From the NCBI GenBank assembly GCA_016716665.1, contig JADJVH010000004.1, positions 62,001 to 126,000 of the forward strand: a DNA stretch of 64,000 nt. Reading direction: 5' to 3'. Positions within the stretch are counted from its first letter, which is position 1; each line of letters opens with the position of its first letter. Made by a program: the position numbers and the translations under genes. Below, in pieces: positions 25,123 through 34,795 of the stretch. The notes under the pieces were generated by a model. It was not told the DNA's origin and ran no database searches. It saw only the letters and a program-made list of their open reading frames with translations. The stretch comes from Candidatus Opimibacter iunctus. Lineage in GTDB: Bacteria; Bacteroidota; Bacteroidia; Chitinophagales; Saprospiraceae.

Positions 25123-26439
25123 TTATAAAACGATAGCACGTGCAGTTTCACAGTAGCTGCAATCGAGATACGGAATGTCCATAAAGACTGTCTTTAAAAT
25201 TTTTGCTCCATCTGCAGTTTGGCCTGCTTTAGACAATAGCAATCCTTCGAGACATACTGTAGCCGGATCTTTGGAGCCTGTTGCCAAAGCTTTTTTAAGA
25301 TGATCATTTGCTTTAGACAGGTTTCCCTTTGAATAGTAGATCTCTGCCAGTATCTTGTTGACATCGATGTTGTCAGGCCTTACTGCGTATTCTTTCATTG
25401 CATAGGCGAGGGCCTCATCCGGATTACTAAGGAGGCTGAGTTGAACTCTAGCCATTTCGAGGCTCATCTGGTGTCCGGCCTTTTCGTCATCAGCAAACAT
25501 CTCAAGTATTTCTTTGGTCATTTCCCGGGCTTTTGAAACATTGCCTCTTTTCATTTCACGGTTTGCTCTGGTGACATAGAATGATACTTCAGGGATCAGG
25601 CCGATAGCAACATCATTGAGACTGTCTGCTTTGAATTGAGATCCTTTTGCTGCATAAATATCGGACAGCGCAGCAATGGCAAAAGGATAATTAGGCCGTT
25701 CGGAGAGAGCAACGGAATATTCAATTATTGCACTATCCTGCATGCCATAGCGCTCGTAGAGATGACCTAGTGTCAATCTGGCCCATTCCGTTTGTTCCAT
25801 ACCAGGATATCCGGCTGCAACTGCCATTTTCATAGCGGATATAGATTCGTCTACCATGCCATGTATTTCTCTCAGGTAAGATATGCGGCTGTATGATCTA
25901 AGGTCAGGTCTAATAGAAACCATTTTATCTGCATAAGTGACCGCATCCTGGTAGTGGCCCAATTCTACATTGGCATCCACCAGCACGCCATAGATATCGG
26001 CTGAGCGTGGGTTTAAAGCCAGTGCCTTTTCACCGATTATTTTTGCTTCTGCAAACTGATGCAGGGACAATAGCACTGAAGCCTTGTCAAGCATCGCCCT
26101 GTAGGCGACAGGCGCTTTGAGCTCATGATCGAGGGCTTCATTGATCATCTGGAGTGCGGCAGGGTAGTAGTGACCATGTTCGCCGGATATCCGCGCCTCC
26201 ATCATAAAAAGCTCCGCAAGCGCAAGTTTTGATTCCTGGTCCGCAGGGTTGTTGGTAATCTTTGTAGTCAGCCCATTGTATTGATCAAGCATATAGGCCA
26301 TTTCGTTTTCAGGCCCGATGATTTTTGACCTCATCAGGAGTTCGGGAAATGTTGAAGCAGTTGTCTTTGGGGCTGCAGATTGACAGCTATAGATGATGCA
26401 GATAGTGGAGATGACTGCAAGTATAAATGTGTTTTTCAT
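25123..26439 (-). CDS. TPR-repeat lipoprotein
   Basis: A 438-residue protein anchored to a membrane as a lipoprotein: the signal peptide ends I-I-Y-S-C, with cysteine at residue 19. The rest is helical, with at least seven tetratricopeptide-like repeats. Examples are A-L-A-L-N-P-R-S-A-D-I-Y-G-V-L near residue 140 and the A-Y-A-M-K-E-Y-A-V-R-P-D-N-I-D-V block near residue 345. TPR proteins usually serve as binding scaffolds. It lies 23 bases upstream of the TonB receptor and after two DUF4331 genes on the same strand, so one transcript is likely. The final residues contain C-S-Y-C-E-T-A, a cysteine pair of unknown meaning. Confidence 0.8.
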   Translation of the reverse strand: MKNTFILAVISTICIIYSCQSAAPKTTASTFPELLMRSKIIGPENEMAYMLDQYNGLTTKITNNPADQESKLALAELFMMEARISGEHGHYYPAALQMINEALDHELKAPVAYRAMLDKASVLLSLHQFAEAKIIGEKALALNPRSADIYGVLVDANVELGHYQDAVTYADKMVSIRPDLRSYSRISYLREIHGMVDESISAMKMAVAAGYPGMEQTEWARLTLGHLYERYGMQDSAIIEYSVALSERPNYPFAIAALSDIYAAKGSQFKADSLNDVAIGLIPEVSFYVTRANREMKRGNVSKAREMTKEILEMFADDEKAGHQMSLEMARVQLSLLSNPDEALAYAMKEYAVRPDNIDVNKILAEIYYSKGNLSKANDHLKKALATGSKDPATVCLEGLLLSKAGQTADGAKILKTVFMDIPYLDCSYCETARAIVL

Positions 26440-26486
26440 GATTGTTGAGTTTGTGTGTTGGAGAAAAGTTGAAGGCCGTCAGGGCA

Positions 26487-26514
26487 GCTTGCCGGCATAT
26501 GCAAGCCGGCAAGC
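26487..26514. other. Strong hairpin between DUF4331 and TPR genes
   Basis: A perfect 10-base GC-rich stem (gcttgccggc / gccggcaagc) with an eight-base loop lies between the two minus-strand genes. No T-run follows on either side, so it may be an RNA-processing or stability element that separates expression levels in the operon. Confidence 0.6.
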
Positions 26515-26544
26515 GCTAACTGACGCTATTAAGGGTTTTGATGT

Positions 26545-28599
26545 TTAATCGATTTTGTTCATTCGTATCGTGTGCATACCCGCTGATCCAAGGGAGATGA
26601 CTGCATTGTATATCCCGGCAGGATATGTGGCAGCATCCCAGGTGATTTCGTAATCGCCCTCTGTCTTGTTCTCATTGACAAGTGTCGAGATCAATTTTCC
26701 CTGCGGATCATAAATGTAGATGGCGACCTTACCTGCGGACCTCAGGTGATACCTGATCATTGTGGAGGATGAGAATGGATTAGGTTGGTTGAAGGCATAT
26801 ACCTCTGTTGAACTCAATCCTGTCACCCCGGTAGTCAATGGAGGCAATATTTCAGGTTGTGTGTAATCCCTGACTTCTCCCGAGCATTTGCTTGTACCTG
26901 ACCATGGCATAGCGACATACGGAAATGCCTGGGTAAATGGCACATCGTTTTCGCCAACTTTGGTATCGTAGGAGAGTACATTGAGCAGTTGTGGTGTCAC
27001 CGGTGATGGACTAGTCAATGGATCATAATCGTCATACCATAGGCCAACAGCGGCCAGTACGATACCAGAGACAGCCTGAAGCTCGATACGGGTCACATCA
27101 TCTTCCAGCCTGCGCCCGTTAGGGAAGCCATCCATGTTAGGAATAAATTGAAGGTCAGCAGTGGTATTAAACCTTGCATCTGTCAATCCAAGTACAGCAG
27201 CCCATACAAGGCCCAGATTACTAAAATCAGGATCATTACGTGGTGTCGCTGGTACAGCCATATTCAATCTCAACATATCCCCTCCATTGGGAAGAAAATT
27301 GTGGATGAATGGTTTGCCAGCAGCAAGTGGATTGCCTCCCTTACCAGTAGCAAGTTGATATGGGATCATGTTTGGCGCACCGGTATGGAATATAGGCCAT
27401 AGGTCAACAGATCTCGGAGCTCCGGGAGCAGGTAATAGCAATGTGCCAAAGACCGCATCATCCAGGGCTGTTCCTGCTAAGGCCGGATTGCCCTTGAGTA
27501 CATAGAGACCATCCTTACCATTCCTGAAATCAAAAGCGCCTAGAGACGCACTCTGGATACGCAATGGATTGAACGCTGGCACTGCTCCGCCAAACTGACT
27601 GTCATCCATATACAGCCCTAACTCAGGATTGTAAAAGTAATTACCAAATGTATTGAGGTTAGCAAGGTCATCATACGGGGTCAATGCGTTCCACAGATCT
27701 TTGCTGCCGATCGGAATGACAGCTTCGTTGGTCAATGGCATACCTAACCTCGATACCTGGATCCAGTCACCGCCATAAGACTCCGTACCTCCTGCATTGA
27801 GCGTGCGGATCGTCTGGCGGCTTGCAGAGGCCCATATGCCGATCACAAAATCAGGATCAAGTATGCTGGATGCCTGGAGTTCTGTCTTACCATCTTTTTG
27901 TAACCACTCGATAGGAATCTTGATCGCGATCGTAGACACATTGAGACAAGCGACACCATCACGTGCCTCATTGCCCTGGCGTGGCATATCCCCAAGATCA
28001 AATACGCCTCCGAGATCTACAAAGAATGGATCATCTGTAGGGCCACAAAACACTTTTTCACCATCAGCTGTGGTAGCAAGAGCATCAGACATCAGTTGGG
28101 CGTAGGTAGTATTCAATCCTGCACCACTGTTGATTGATCTTGGGCCAATGTTGTTAGGAGGGACAATGCCATCCGCAATCAATGTGGTAAAAGTGGCACC
28201 ACCATCCCGGCTCCTTTCAAGCGTATAGGTCGTCTTGTGATTTTGAGCGCCCAGACGAATATAGAAGAACGTTGTTGGGTCTTCATGCACTTTCTTGAAC
28301 GTAAAGCGATAGATGATATCGTCTCCCGGTGTAGCGATGTTATTATCGATATGGATTTCATACCGGATGTTTTCGCCAAACCCATAATAATTGGGACCAC
28401 CGTGAGGAAGTTGCATGGGTACATAGGCCGCGATGATTGTTACTGTACCTGGATCATCAGGGCTGACGAAGGCATAGAGATCCGTATTGTCAGCCAGGGG
28501 ATCATTGGCGATGAGTGGAGCTTCCCTGTGGCTTGACGCCAGCAATTGCTGAAACAAGGTTACACTCATCATGCATATGAGGAATATTATTTTTTTCAT
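26545..28599 (-). CDS. DUF4331 protein with type A T9SS signal
   Basis: This exported protein belongs to DUF4331, a family of unknown function. ATG at 28599 (M-K-K-I-I-F-L) was chosen over an upstream one at 28629, because it gives a standard signal peptide ending near L-L-A. The mature part begins S-S-H-R-E-A-P-L-I-A-N-D-P, the family hallmark, followed by D-N-T-D-L-Y-A-F. Later G-G-D-M-L-R-L-N and F-P-N-G-R-R-L-E-D-D-V are conserved. The C-terminal 80 residues form a sorting domain (Q-P-N-P-F-S-S-S-T, then Y-D-P-Q-G-K-L-I). About 540 residues closely match the neighbour upstream, so the pair arose by tandem duplication. Confidence 0.88.
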   Translation of the reverse strand: MKKIIFLICMMSVTLFQQLLASSHREAPLIANDPLADNTDLYAFVSPDDPGTVTIIAAYVPMQLPHGGPNYYGFGENIRYEIHIDNNIATPGDDIIYRFTFKKVHEDPTTFFYIRLGAQNHKTTYTLERSRDGGATFTTLIADGIVPPNNIGPRSINSGAGLNTTYAQLMSDALATTADGEKVFCGPTDDPFFVDLGGVFDLGDMPRQGNEARDGVACLNVSTIAIKIPIEWLQKDGKTELQASSILDPDFVIGIWASASRQTIRTLNAGGTESYGGDWIQVSRLGMPLTNEAVIPIGSKDLWNALTPYDDLANLNTFGNYFYNPELGLYMDDSQFGGAVPAFNPLRIQSASLGAFDFRNGKDGLYVLKGNPALAGTALDDAVFGTLLLPAPGAPRSVDLWPIFHTGAPNMIPYQLATGKGGNPLAAGKPFIHNFLPNGGDMLRLNMAVPATPRNDPDFSNLGLVWAAVLGLTDARFNTTADLQFIPNMDGFPNGRRLEDDVTRIELQAVSGIVLAAVGLWYDDYDPLTSPSPVTPQLLNVLSYDTKVGENDVPFTQAFPYVAMPWSGTSKCSGEVRDYTQPEILPPLTTGVTGLSSTEVYAFNQPNPFSSSTMIRYHLRSAGKVAIYIYDPQGKLISTLVNENKTEGDYEITWDAATYPAGIYNAVISLGSAGMHTIRMNKID

Positions 28600-28637
28600 G
28601 TTTTTAGTTTCTGTTGATGTTAAGATCAAAATGGGAT

Positions 28638-30404
28638 TTATTCGATTGGAGCGCCAGTTTCAGTACCTCTCCAGGGCTCTGCGAGATATGGAAAGGAGGA
28701 CGTGAATGGTGCATCATTTGCTTCAACGCCAGTAGAGTATTGGAGGACATTGACCAGCAGATTTGTAACCGGTGAGGTTGATGAAGCTGGAAAGTAATCA
28801 TCATACCACAGGCCGATTGCTGCGAGTGCTACACCTCCCACAGCCTGCAATTCAATCCGGGTAACATCATCTTCCAGCCTTCTCCCATTTGGAAATCCAT
28901 CCATGTTTGGAATAAACTGCAGGTCAGTGCCTGATGCGTATGTTGGATCCGTCAGACCAAGCACGGCAGCAGATACAATCCCAAGATTACTGAACTGAGG
29001 ATCGTTACGTGGTGTAGGCGGCACCGCCATATTGAGGCGTAACATATCACCACCATTTGGAAGGAAATTGTTGATAAATGGTTTTCCATTTGCCAATGGA
29101 TTTCCACCCTTACCTGTGGCCAGTTGATATGGCGCGAGGTTAGGTACGCCTGTGTGAAATATTGGCCATAAGTCTACTGAACGTGGGGATCCAGGAGCAG
29201 GTAAGAGCAATGTGCCAAAGATCGCGTCATCAAGTGCTGTGCCTGCAAGTGCTGCATTTCCTTTGAGTCCGTATAAGCCATCCTTGCCGTTTCTGAAGTC
29301 AAATGCACCCAGAGAAGCAGATTGTATGCGCAAGCCTTTGAAGGCAGGCACAGCGCCACCAAACTGGCTGTCATCCATATATAAGGCGAGCTCAGGATTG
29401 TAAAAGAAATTGCCATAAGTGCTCAGATTAGCAAGGTCCTGGTAGGGTGTCTGGAAATTCCATTGATCCTTGTATCCGATCGGGATCACTGCTTCATTGG
29501 TCAGCGGCATACCAAGCCTTGAGACCTGGATCCATGTTCCACTGTCATCAGGATGAGCACCATTTGGCTGCAGTGTGCGAATGGATTGTCTGCTGGCAGA
29601 TGCCCACACCCCAATGACAAAATCGCCATCGAGGATATTGGCAGCCTGACCTGCATTTTTGCCATCCTTTTGCAGCAAACTGATCGGAATCTGTAATGCA
29701 ATCGTATGGACATTGTACTTGGCTATACCATCACGAACTTTCCCCGTTTGACGAGGCGCATCTCCGAGATCAAAGATTCCACCGAGATCAACAAAGAACG
29801 GATCATCGACCGGGCCGCAAAAAATCTGTTCGTTCTGGCCTGTGGTCATAATAGCATCAGTCATGAGTGCCCGGTAATTAGCTACATTCAGGCCTGCTCC
29901 ACTTTCAATGGACCTTGGGCCGATGTTGGCAGGAGGGACGATTCCACCGGTAAGTACCGTCATAAAGGTCAATCCACCATCTGTGCTTTTCTCCATCGTA
30001 TACGTGGTCTTGAGGTTCTGCAAGCCCAGTCGAATGTTGAAGAAAGTAGTTGGGTCTTCATTGACTTGTGCAAAGGTGAACCTGTAGATGATATCATCTC
30101 CCGGTGTCGCGATGTTGTTGTCAATATGGATTTCATACCGGATATTCTGTCCGAATGAAAAGTAGTTAGGTCCGCCATAAGGGAGTTCCGCCGGGATATA
30201 GTTGGCGATAATCGTGATCATATCCGGGTTGTCAGGGCTCCGGAACGCATACAGGTCGGTATTGTCTGCCAATGGGTCATTGGCAATCAGTGGGGCCTCC
30301 CGGTGACTGGAAGCCTGCAGGGAGAAGGCCAGTAAGCAGATCATCCCTGTGAGAAGGACTGCTTTTCGGCCAACATAAAATGTGTAATCTCTCAAGATCA
30401 TCAT
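28638..30404 (-). CDS. DUF4331 protein, paralog without sorting domain
   Basis: A 588-residue exported protein that shares long identical stretches with its neighbour, such as S-S-H-R-E-A-P-L-I-A-N-D-P, D-N-N-I-A-T-P-G-D-D-I-I-Y-R-F-T-F and F-R-N-G-K-D-G-L-Y. An N-terminal hydrophobic signal lies near residues 15-31. It stops about where the sorting domain begins in the other copy (G-T-E-T-G-A-P-I-E), so it is probably periplasmic or surface-retained rather than T9SS-exported. It may be the first gene of the DUF4331-DUF4331-TPR-TonB series. The intergenic gap to the next paralog is about 38 bases. The ligand or reaction is unknown. Confidence 0.86.
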   Translation of the reverse strand: MMILRDYTFYVGRKAVLLTGMICLLAFSLQASSHREAPLIANDPLADNTDLYAFRSPDNPDMITIIANYIPAELPYGGPNYFSFGQNIRYEIHIDNNIATPGDDIIYRFTFAQVNEDPTTFFNIRLGLQNLKTTYTMEKSTDGGLTFMTVLTGGIVPPANIGPRSIESGAGLNVANYRALMTDAIMTTGQNEQIFCGPVDDPFFVDLGGIFDLGDAPRQTGKVRDGIAKYNVHTIALQIPISLLQKDGKNAGQAANILDGDFVIGVWASASRQSIRTLQPNGAHPDDSGTWIQVSRLGMPLTNEAVIPIGYKDQWNFQTPYQDLANLSTYGNFFYNPELALYMDDSQFGGAVPAFKGLRIQSASLGAFDFRNGKDGLYGLKGNAALAGTALDDAIFGTLLLPAPGSPRSVDLWPIFHTGVPNLAPYQLATGKGGNPLANGKPFINNFLPNGGDMLRLNMAVPPTPRNDPQFSNLGIVSAAVLGLTDPTYASGTDLQFIPNMDGFPNGRRLEDDVTRIELQAVGGVALAAIGLWYDDYFPASSTSPVTNLLVNVLQYSTGVEANDAPFTSSFPYLAEPWRGTETGAPIE

Positions 30405-30566
30405 GTTTGGTTTGTTAATAGGTTAAGAATCAGTATTACCGAATGCGTTCTTTTGCATTCAGACCTATATACGTGCCTGTCTGAGGATCCGGATTTCGGA
30501 TTGAGTTCTTTTTTTAAGACAATTTGAAGGACAGGTTAAAACCCTGGGGGGGAGGGGGCTGAAGCC

Positions 30567-32075
30567 TTAGTAGAGACTGTAAATGGAATACGTCTTGTTA
30601 CTACAGACCAGCTTGAGGGTCTTGATATCAGGTGAGGTTGAGAGGATATGCGTGATCCCTAGTTTCTTCCAGTAATCGGTGCTGATCAGTGAAGGTTCTT
30701 CCAAAAGCGTTTTGCTGAAAACATGGATATCAAATCCACCCTGCTTCTCCTTTAGGCCATAGGCGTAAATGTTTTCAATTCGGCTCGACCATTCCCTGAG
30801 GAATTGTTCTTGATGAAACAGGGCTTTGTAATCCACAAACAGACTGCGTTTCGAATACCATCTGAAGGCCGTAAAATCTATCGGAACTATAAATACTGCG
30901 TCTTCCGGCGTCAATGCAGCCGCCTGCTCACTGATATCCACCTCATCACTTTTGGCCGTAGCCCATGGCACCATGTACTCCGGTGAACTTCCAAACCATC
31001 CTGAGAAACGATAGACACCGATCAGGAGTAAGATGGCCACAGGTATAGCCATGGTATATTTTGTAAACAACTTAGGATTGGGGTAGTTTTTTTCAAGACT
31101 TACAGCGATAGCTATACATAAAAATGCTTCCAGCCATATCGTTGTTTTCCACCACTGGGTATATAAAGCATAAGGTAGCCTGTAGGATTCAACGCCAATG
31201 GTGTATAGGATACAACCTAATACAATGGCAATCATAAACCATTTAAGTCGCTTCTTGTAAAAGCGCATCGTGACGATAGCAAAAATGCCAAAGGCCAGAA
31301 GGTTGAGCCATCCAAAGCAGGACGGAAAGAAATGATGGGAGAGCCTGAACTCCATGATATCCATAAAGCCTTTCGGATCAGTACTTCCACCATTGTTTCT
31401 GGCCAGAAGATAGAGCCATGGCAAGGTAAAGAGGCTATAGATCAGGACATTTCTCCAGGGTATTTCTTTCCACTTTTTATCAATGGCAAATTGTATGAAG
31501 GAGGCAAGGAAGGTCAGTAAGAACAACTGCACACCAACAAGGGGCTGCAAAAAGCCTGCGATCATTACAAATACAATCCAACGTGTGTATTCCTCCTTGA
31601 GCCAGTAATACAATCCCCATGAAGCCAGGGCCTTGGCGGCAAGACTCGGGATGACCATGTTATAATAGAGTTCGTTGGACCCAACAGAAGTGTGATATCC
31701 CAGGATAAAGATTCCTGCCACCGCCAGATATTGATACACCTTGTGGGCGATGCCAAGTGATGCTATTCTGAGCCATGCCCAAAACAGTGCTGTACCCAGG
31801 AGGAGATGCCATATCCAGGTGATCCATGGCTGGTTGTATCCCAGGTATCTGAACAACAGGTGGAAAATGGAACGTTCATTGATTTTGCCATGCAGATAAG
31901 CCTGCACATAATGATCGCCGGCATATGCACCAGGATGATCCTGTGTATAAAGACAGGGCAATATCTGGGATTGATCCCCATCTCCGTACTGGTAGCCCTG
32001 GTAGATGAGCACTGTTGCATACAGCAATAGCGCAGCAATCACCTCCAGCCACTGAATTTTTGGAAACCCCTTCAT
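30567..32075 (-). CDS. Polytopic membrane protein, possibly GT-C-type glycosyltransferase
   Basis: I cannot name a family with certainty. The protein of about 500 residues has ten or more hydrophobic segments and a soluble C-terminal part of about 130 residues. ATG at 32075 (M-K-G-F-P-K-I-Q-W) was preferred to 32096. After the first membrane segment comes D-G-D-Q-S-Q-I-L-P-C-L-Y, an acidic first loop such as GT-C lipid-linked sugar transferases use. The C-terminal S-T-D-Y-W-K-K-L-G-I-T-H-I-L is also typical of such membrane proteins. It diverges from the SpoU methyltransferase gene, with about 90 bases between. A run of guanines (30545-30558) lies just beyond its stop. Confidence 0.5.
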   Translation of the reverse strand: MKGFPKIQWLEVIAALLLYATVLIYQGYQYGDGDQSQILPCLYTQDHPGAYAGDHYVQAYLHGKINERSIFHLLFRYLGYNQPWITWIWHLLLGTALFWAWLRIASLGIAHKVYQYLAVAGIFILGYHTSVGSNELYYNMVIPSLAAKALASWGLYYWLKEEYTRWIVFVMIAGFLQPLVGVQLFLLTFLASFIQFAIDKKWKEIPWRNVLIYSLFTLPWLYLLARNNGGSTDPKGFMDIMEFRLSHHFFPSCFGWLNLLAFGIFAIVTMRFYKKRLKWFMIAIVLGCILYTIGVESYRLPYALYTQWWKTTIWLEAFLCIAIAVSLEKNYPNPKLFTKYTMAIPVAILLLIGVYRFSGWFGSSPEYMVPWATAKSDEVDISEQAAALTPEDAVFIVPIDFTAFRWYSKRSLFVDYKALFHQEQFLREWSSRIENIYAYGLKEKQGGFDIHVFSKTLLEEPSLISTDYWKKLGITHILSTSPDIKTLKLVCSNKTYSIYSLY

Positions 32076-32168
32076 GATGAGCCCTAAATGTAGCATTTAT
32101 ATGCACCCCAAACAAAAGTGGTAAATTGCATCTGCAATCGCACTCTTTATTGCACATTCCCAAATTAG

Positions 32169-32720
32169 ATGAAACAACTCACACCTGATCAACTCCAACG
32201 ACCAGAACTTGATGAATACAAATCGGCAGAAAAGATGCCGGTCTGCGTGGTCCTGGATAATATCCGATCAGGACTCAATGTCGGTGCGATATTCAGGACA
32301 TGTGATGCATTTTCGGTGGAATCCATCTATCTCTGTGGTATAACCGTCAATCCGCCTCATGCGGAGATTCTGAAGACCGCGCTTGGTGCTACAGAGTCCG
32401 TTACATGGAAATCATTTCCGGATACCCTCTCTGCCCTTGATGCACTGGTGGCTGAAGGATATACACTATTGCCGGTCGAACAAACTGATCATGCCGTCAC
32501 GTTAGATCAATTGAACCTGACTGAATTGTTTCCTGTCGCCCTGATCTTTGGCAATGAGATGAGAGGTGTAGATGCAGAAGTCTTGAAGCGATGCCAGCAA
32601 AGTATTGAGATACCTCAGGATGGAATCAAGCATTCGCTAAATGTCGCTACCAGTGCAGGGATTGTATTGTGGGAATGTTACCGTCAGAACCTTCGGCGTC
32701 GCTTGGGATCGGGTTTGTAG
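32169..32720 (+). CDS. SpoU/TrmH-family RNA 2'-O-methyltransferase
   Basis: Transfers a methyl group from SAM to a ribose 2'-OH in tRNA or rRNA, using a trefoil-knot fold. At 183 residues it is a catalytic domain alone, with a short N-terminal extension. The three SpoU motifs are present: N-I-R-S-G-L-N-V-G-A-I-F-R near residue 31, L-I-F-G-N-E-M-R-G-V near residue 127 and I-P-Q-D-G-I-K-H-S-L-N-V-A-T-S near residue 146. The target nucleotide cannot be told from sequence. The 3' end overlaps the convergent beta-barrel gene by 37 bases. Confidence 0.92.
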   Translation: MKQLTPDQLQRPELDEYKSAEKMPVCVVLDNIRSGLNVGAIFRTCDAFSVESIYLCGITVNPPHAEILKTALGATESVTWKSFPDTLSALDALVAEGYTLLPVEQTDHAVTLDQLNLTELFPVALIFGNEMRGVDAEVLKRCQQSIEIPQDGIKHSLNVATSAGIVLWECYRQNLRRRLGSGL

Positions 32721-33370
32721 GTAAATCTTAAACCTACACTTAGATAAGTTTGATCTTCAAGGACACCATCGCTTCCATCAGCATTCAATCCTTCCCATTT
32801 TTTATTAGCCAAAGTAGTCCAGGAAAATAATGGAGTCAGTGTGAAAGTTTCTGTAATGCCTATATCAATCCCACCTCCTATAGAAAGTTTCCAAGCCAGG
32901 TTACTGGAAACAATAGGCACCTCAGCTGCCTGTGGATCAGAAAAATAAAATTCACGATGTAAAGTCTGATAGGCGAGTCCCGGACTGACTTCGAAAAAGA
33001 ATCCTTTCTTGATAAGGTTCCCATCTTTTGAAAAGGTTGGACAATGACAATCCCCGGCGTAATCAAATGGATAAATACTTGTGTTTAAATCCAGGTCTAT
33101 TGAATTGAAATATCCATGCTGAGCATCCTCTCTGAAGTAGTTGCCTTCTTTGAAAAAGGTAAACCTATAACCCAATCCTGGATGGAATTCTATTCTTTTT
33201 TGTTTTAACCTGAAACCATATTCCAGTGAAGCCTGGATACCATCCTGGCTAATGTGTGCAAGGTCAAGGGTCTCTGACTGTCCAAAAATGTATCTAACAT
33301 TTGCCCCAAACTGGCCATAACCGGCTAGCGGGCAGAGGATTAAGAGCAGGGGTGTAAACCATTTAACCAT
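32684..33370 (-). CDS. Outer-membrane beta-barrel protein of unknown role
   Basis: A longer frame begins at 33466, but ATG at 33370 gives a clean signal peptide (V-K-W-F-T-P-L-L-L-I-L, cleavage near Y-G-Q), so it was chosen. The 228 residues that follow show alternating-residue strands ending in aromatic residues (L-E-Y-G-F-R-L, G-L-G-Y-R-F-T-F, V-G-L-R-F-T-Y), as in small barrels of about eight to ten strands. The last residues are unusually basic (P-D-P-K-R-R-R-R-F). That segment is encoded by the overlap with the SpoU gene, so the natural barrel end may be the T-Y before it. No function can be assigned. Confidence 0.65.
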   Translation of the reverse strand: MVKWFTPLLLILCPLAGYGQFGANVRYIFGQSETLDLAHISQDGIQASLEYGFRLKQKRIEFHPGLGYRFTFFKEGNYFREDAQHGYFNSIDLDLNTSIYPFDYAGDCHCPTFSKDGNLIKKGFFFEVSPGLAYQTLHREFYFSDPQAAEVPIVSSNLAWKLSIGGGIDIGITETFTLTPLFSWTTLANKKWEGLNADGSDGVLEDQTYLSVGLRFTYKPDPKRRRRF

Positions 33371-33445
33371 GTACAAATAAACGAATTCCTGAGTGTTTTT
33401 GTTTCTATAACCAGCCATTTGGCCGTCTGGCAGGTTGAATTGGGA

Positions 33446-33453
33446 TATATTTG
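33446..33453 (+). promoter_or_regulatory. Candidate -7 box for rimO
   Basis: TATATTTG is a perfect TAnnTTTG match. It ends 27 bases before the TTG start of rimO and supports that start. Confidence 0.45.
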
Positions 33454-33480
33454 TGCTTTCAACCATAGCTTATATTCACT

Positions 33481-34791
33481 TTGCGTACCAAAACCTTACA
33501 TCCGAAGAAAGTCAAGATCATCACTCTCGGATGCAGTAAAAATACTGTCGATTCTGAAGTCCTCAAATCCCAACTCGAAGCTAATCAATTTGAAGTAGAA
33601 CATGAGACCAAGGGGCGCACCCCTGTCGTCGTCATCAATACATGTGGGTTTATAGACCTTGCAAAAGAGGAATCCATCAATACCATCCTCGAATACGCCG
33701 GAGAAAAAAGGGAAGGCCGCCTTGAAAAATTATATGTCACCGGCTGCCTATCCCAGCGATACAAGGATGATCTCGAAAAGGAAATTCCGGAAGTAGATGC
33801 TTACTTCGGCACTATGGAGTTGCCATCATTGCTCAAGACCATGGGCGCAACCTATAAGGATGAATTGCTTGGCGAGAGAAGTATAGTCACCCCTGCACAC
33901 TATGCCTATCTCAAGATCAGTGAAGGATGTAATCGCACCTGTTCTTTTTGTGCGATTCCACTGATGCGTGGTGCGCATGTCTCCAGGCCAATCGAAAGCC
34001 TGATCAAGGAAGCAGAACACCTCGCCAATCGTGGAGTCAAAGAACTCATCCTCATTGCCCAGGAACTCACCTATTATGGGCTAGACCTCTATCAACGCCG
34101 GGCCTTACCTGAATTGTTGGAAAAACTATGTGAGGTAAAAGGAATCGAATGGATCAGGTTGCACTATGCCTATCCACATAAATTTCCATTGGAAGTCATA
34201 GAAGTGATGAATGCAGAACCAAAGATCTGCAGTTATCTCGACATGCCTCTGCAACATTACAGTGATCCAGTACTTCAACGTATGAGGCGGCAGATCACCG
34301 CTGCTGAAACATCCGAATTAATAAAGAAGATTCGTGAGATCCATCCGGAGATCAAGCTCAGGACGACATTCCTGGTTGGTTTTCCAGGAGAGACACAGGA
34401 GGATCACAAAGCACTTTGTAAGTTTGTCAAGGAGGCTAAATTTGACAGGGTAGGGGTCTTTGAATATTCGCATGAGGAAGGCACCAGGGGCTATGCGCTT
34501 GAAGATGATGTTCCGGCTGAGGTCAAGAAGCAGAGGGCTGAAGAGATAATGGCGATTCAACAATCTATTTCACTCGCGCACAACGAAGCGATGATAGGCC
34601 GCACCATCAAGGTGTTAATAGACCGGAAGGAAGGTGGCCAGTATGTAGGACGCTCCGAATATGACTCCCCTGAAGTAGACAATGAAATCTGGATTGACAG
34701 CAATGATAAGAAACTCACTCCGGGAACCTTTGCCATGGTGCTGATCACAGGCGCCTCGGATTATGATCTCACAGGTATACCTATTCGTTAA
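33481..34791 (+). CDS. rimO: Ribosomal protein uS12 methylthiotransferase (radical SAM)
   Basis: Adds a methylthio group to an aspartate of ribosomal protein S12. It has 436 residues in the standard order. The N-terminal UPF0004 domain carries L-G-C-S-K-N near residue 18, a second cysteine in N-T-C-G-F and a third in V-T-G-C-L-S, which together bind the auxiliary cluster. The radical SAM motif E-G-C-N-R-T-C-S-F-C lies near residue 148, and the C-terminal TRAM domain begins near residue 370. The start codon is TTG: no ATG precedes the conserved V-K-I-I-T-L-G-C in frame, and a -7 box sits suitably upstream. L-G-C-S-K-N-T-V-D-S separates RimO from MiaB. Confidence 0.94.
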   Translation: MRTKTLHPKKVKIITLGCSKNTVDSEVLKSQLEANQFEVEHETKGRTPVVVINTCGFIDLAKEESINTILEYAGEKREGRLEKLYVTGCLSQRYKDDLEKEIPEVDAYFGTMELPSLLKTMGATYKDELLGERSIVTPAHYAYLKISEGCNRTCSFCAIPLMRGAHVSRPIESLIKEAEHLANRGVKELILIAQELTYYGLDLYQRRALPELLEKLCEVKGIEWIRLHYAYPHKFPLEVIEVMNAEPKICSYLDMPLQHYSDPVLQRMRRQITAAETSELIKKIREIHPEIKLRTTFLVGFPGETQEDHKALCKFVKEAKFDRVGVFEYSHEEGTRGYALEDDVPAEVKKQRAEEIMAIQQSISLAHNEAMIGRTIKVLIDRKEGGQYVGRSEYDSPEVDNEIWIDSNDKKLTPGTFAMVLITGASDYDLTGIPIR

Positions 34792-34795
34792 GACC

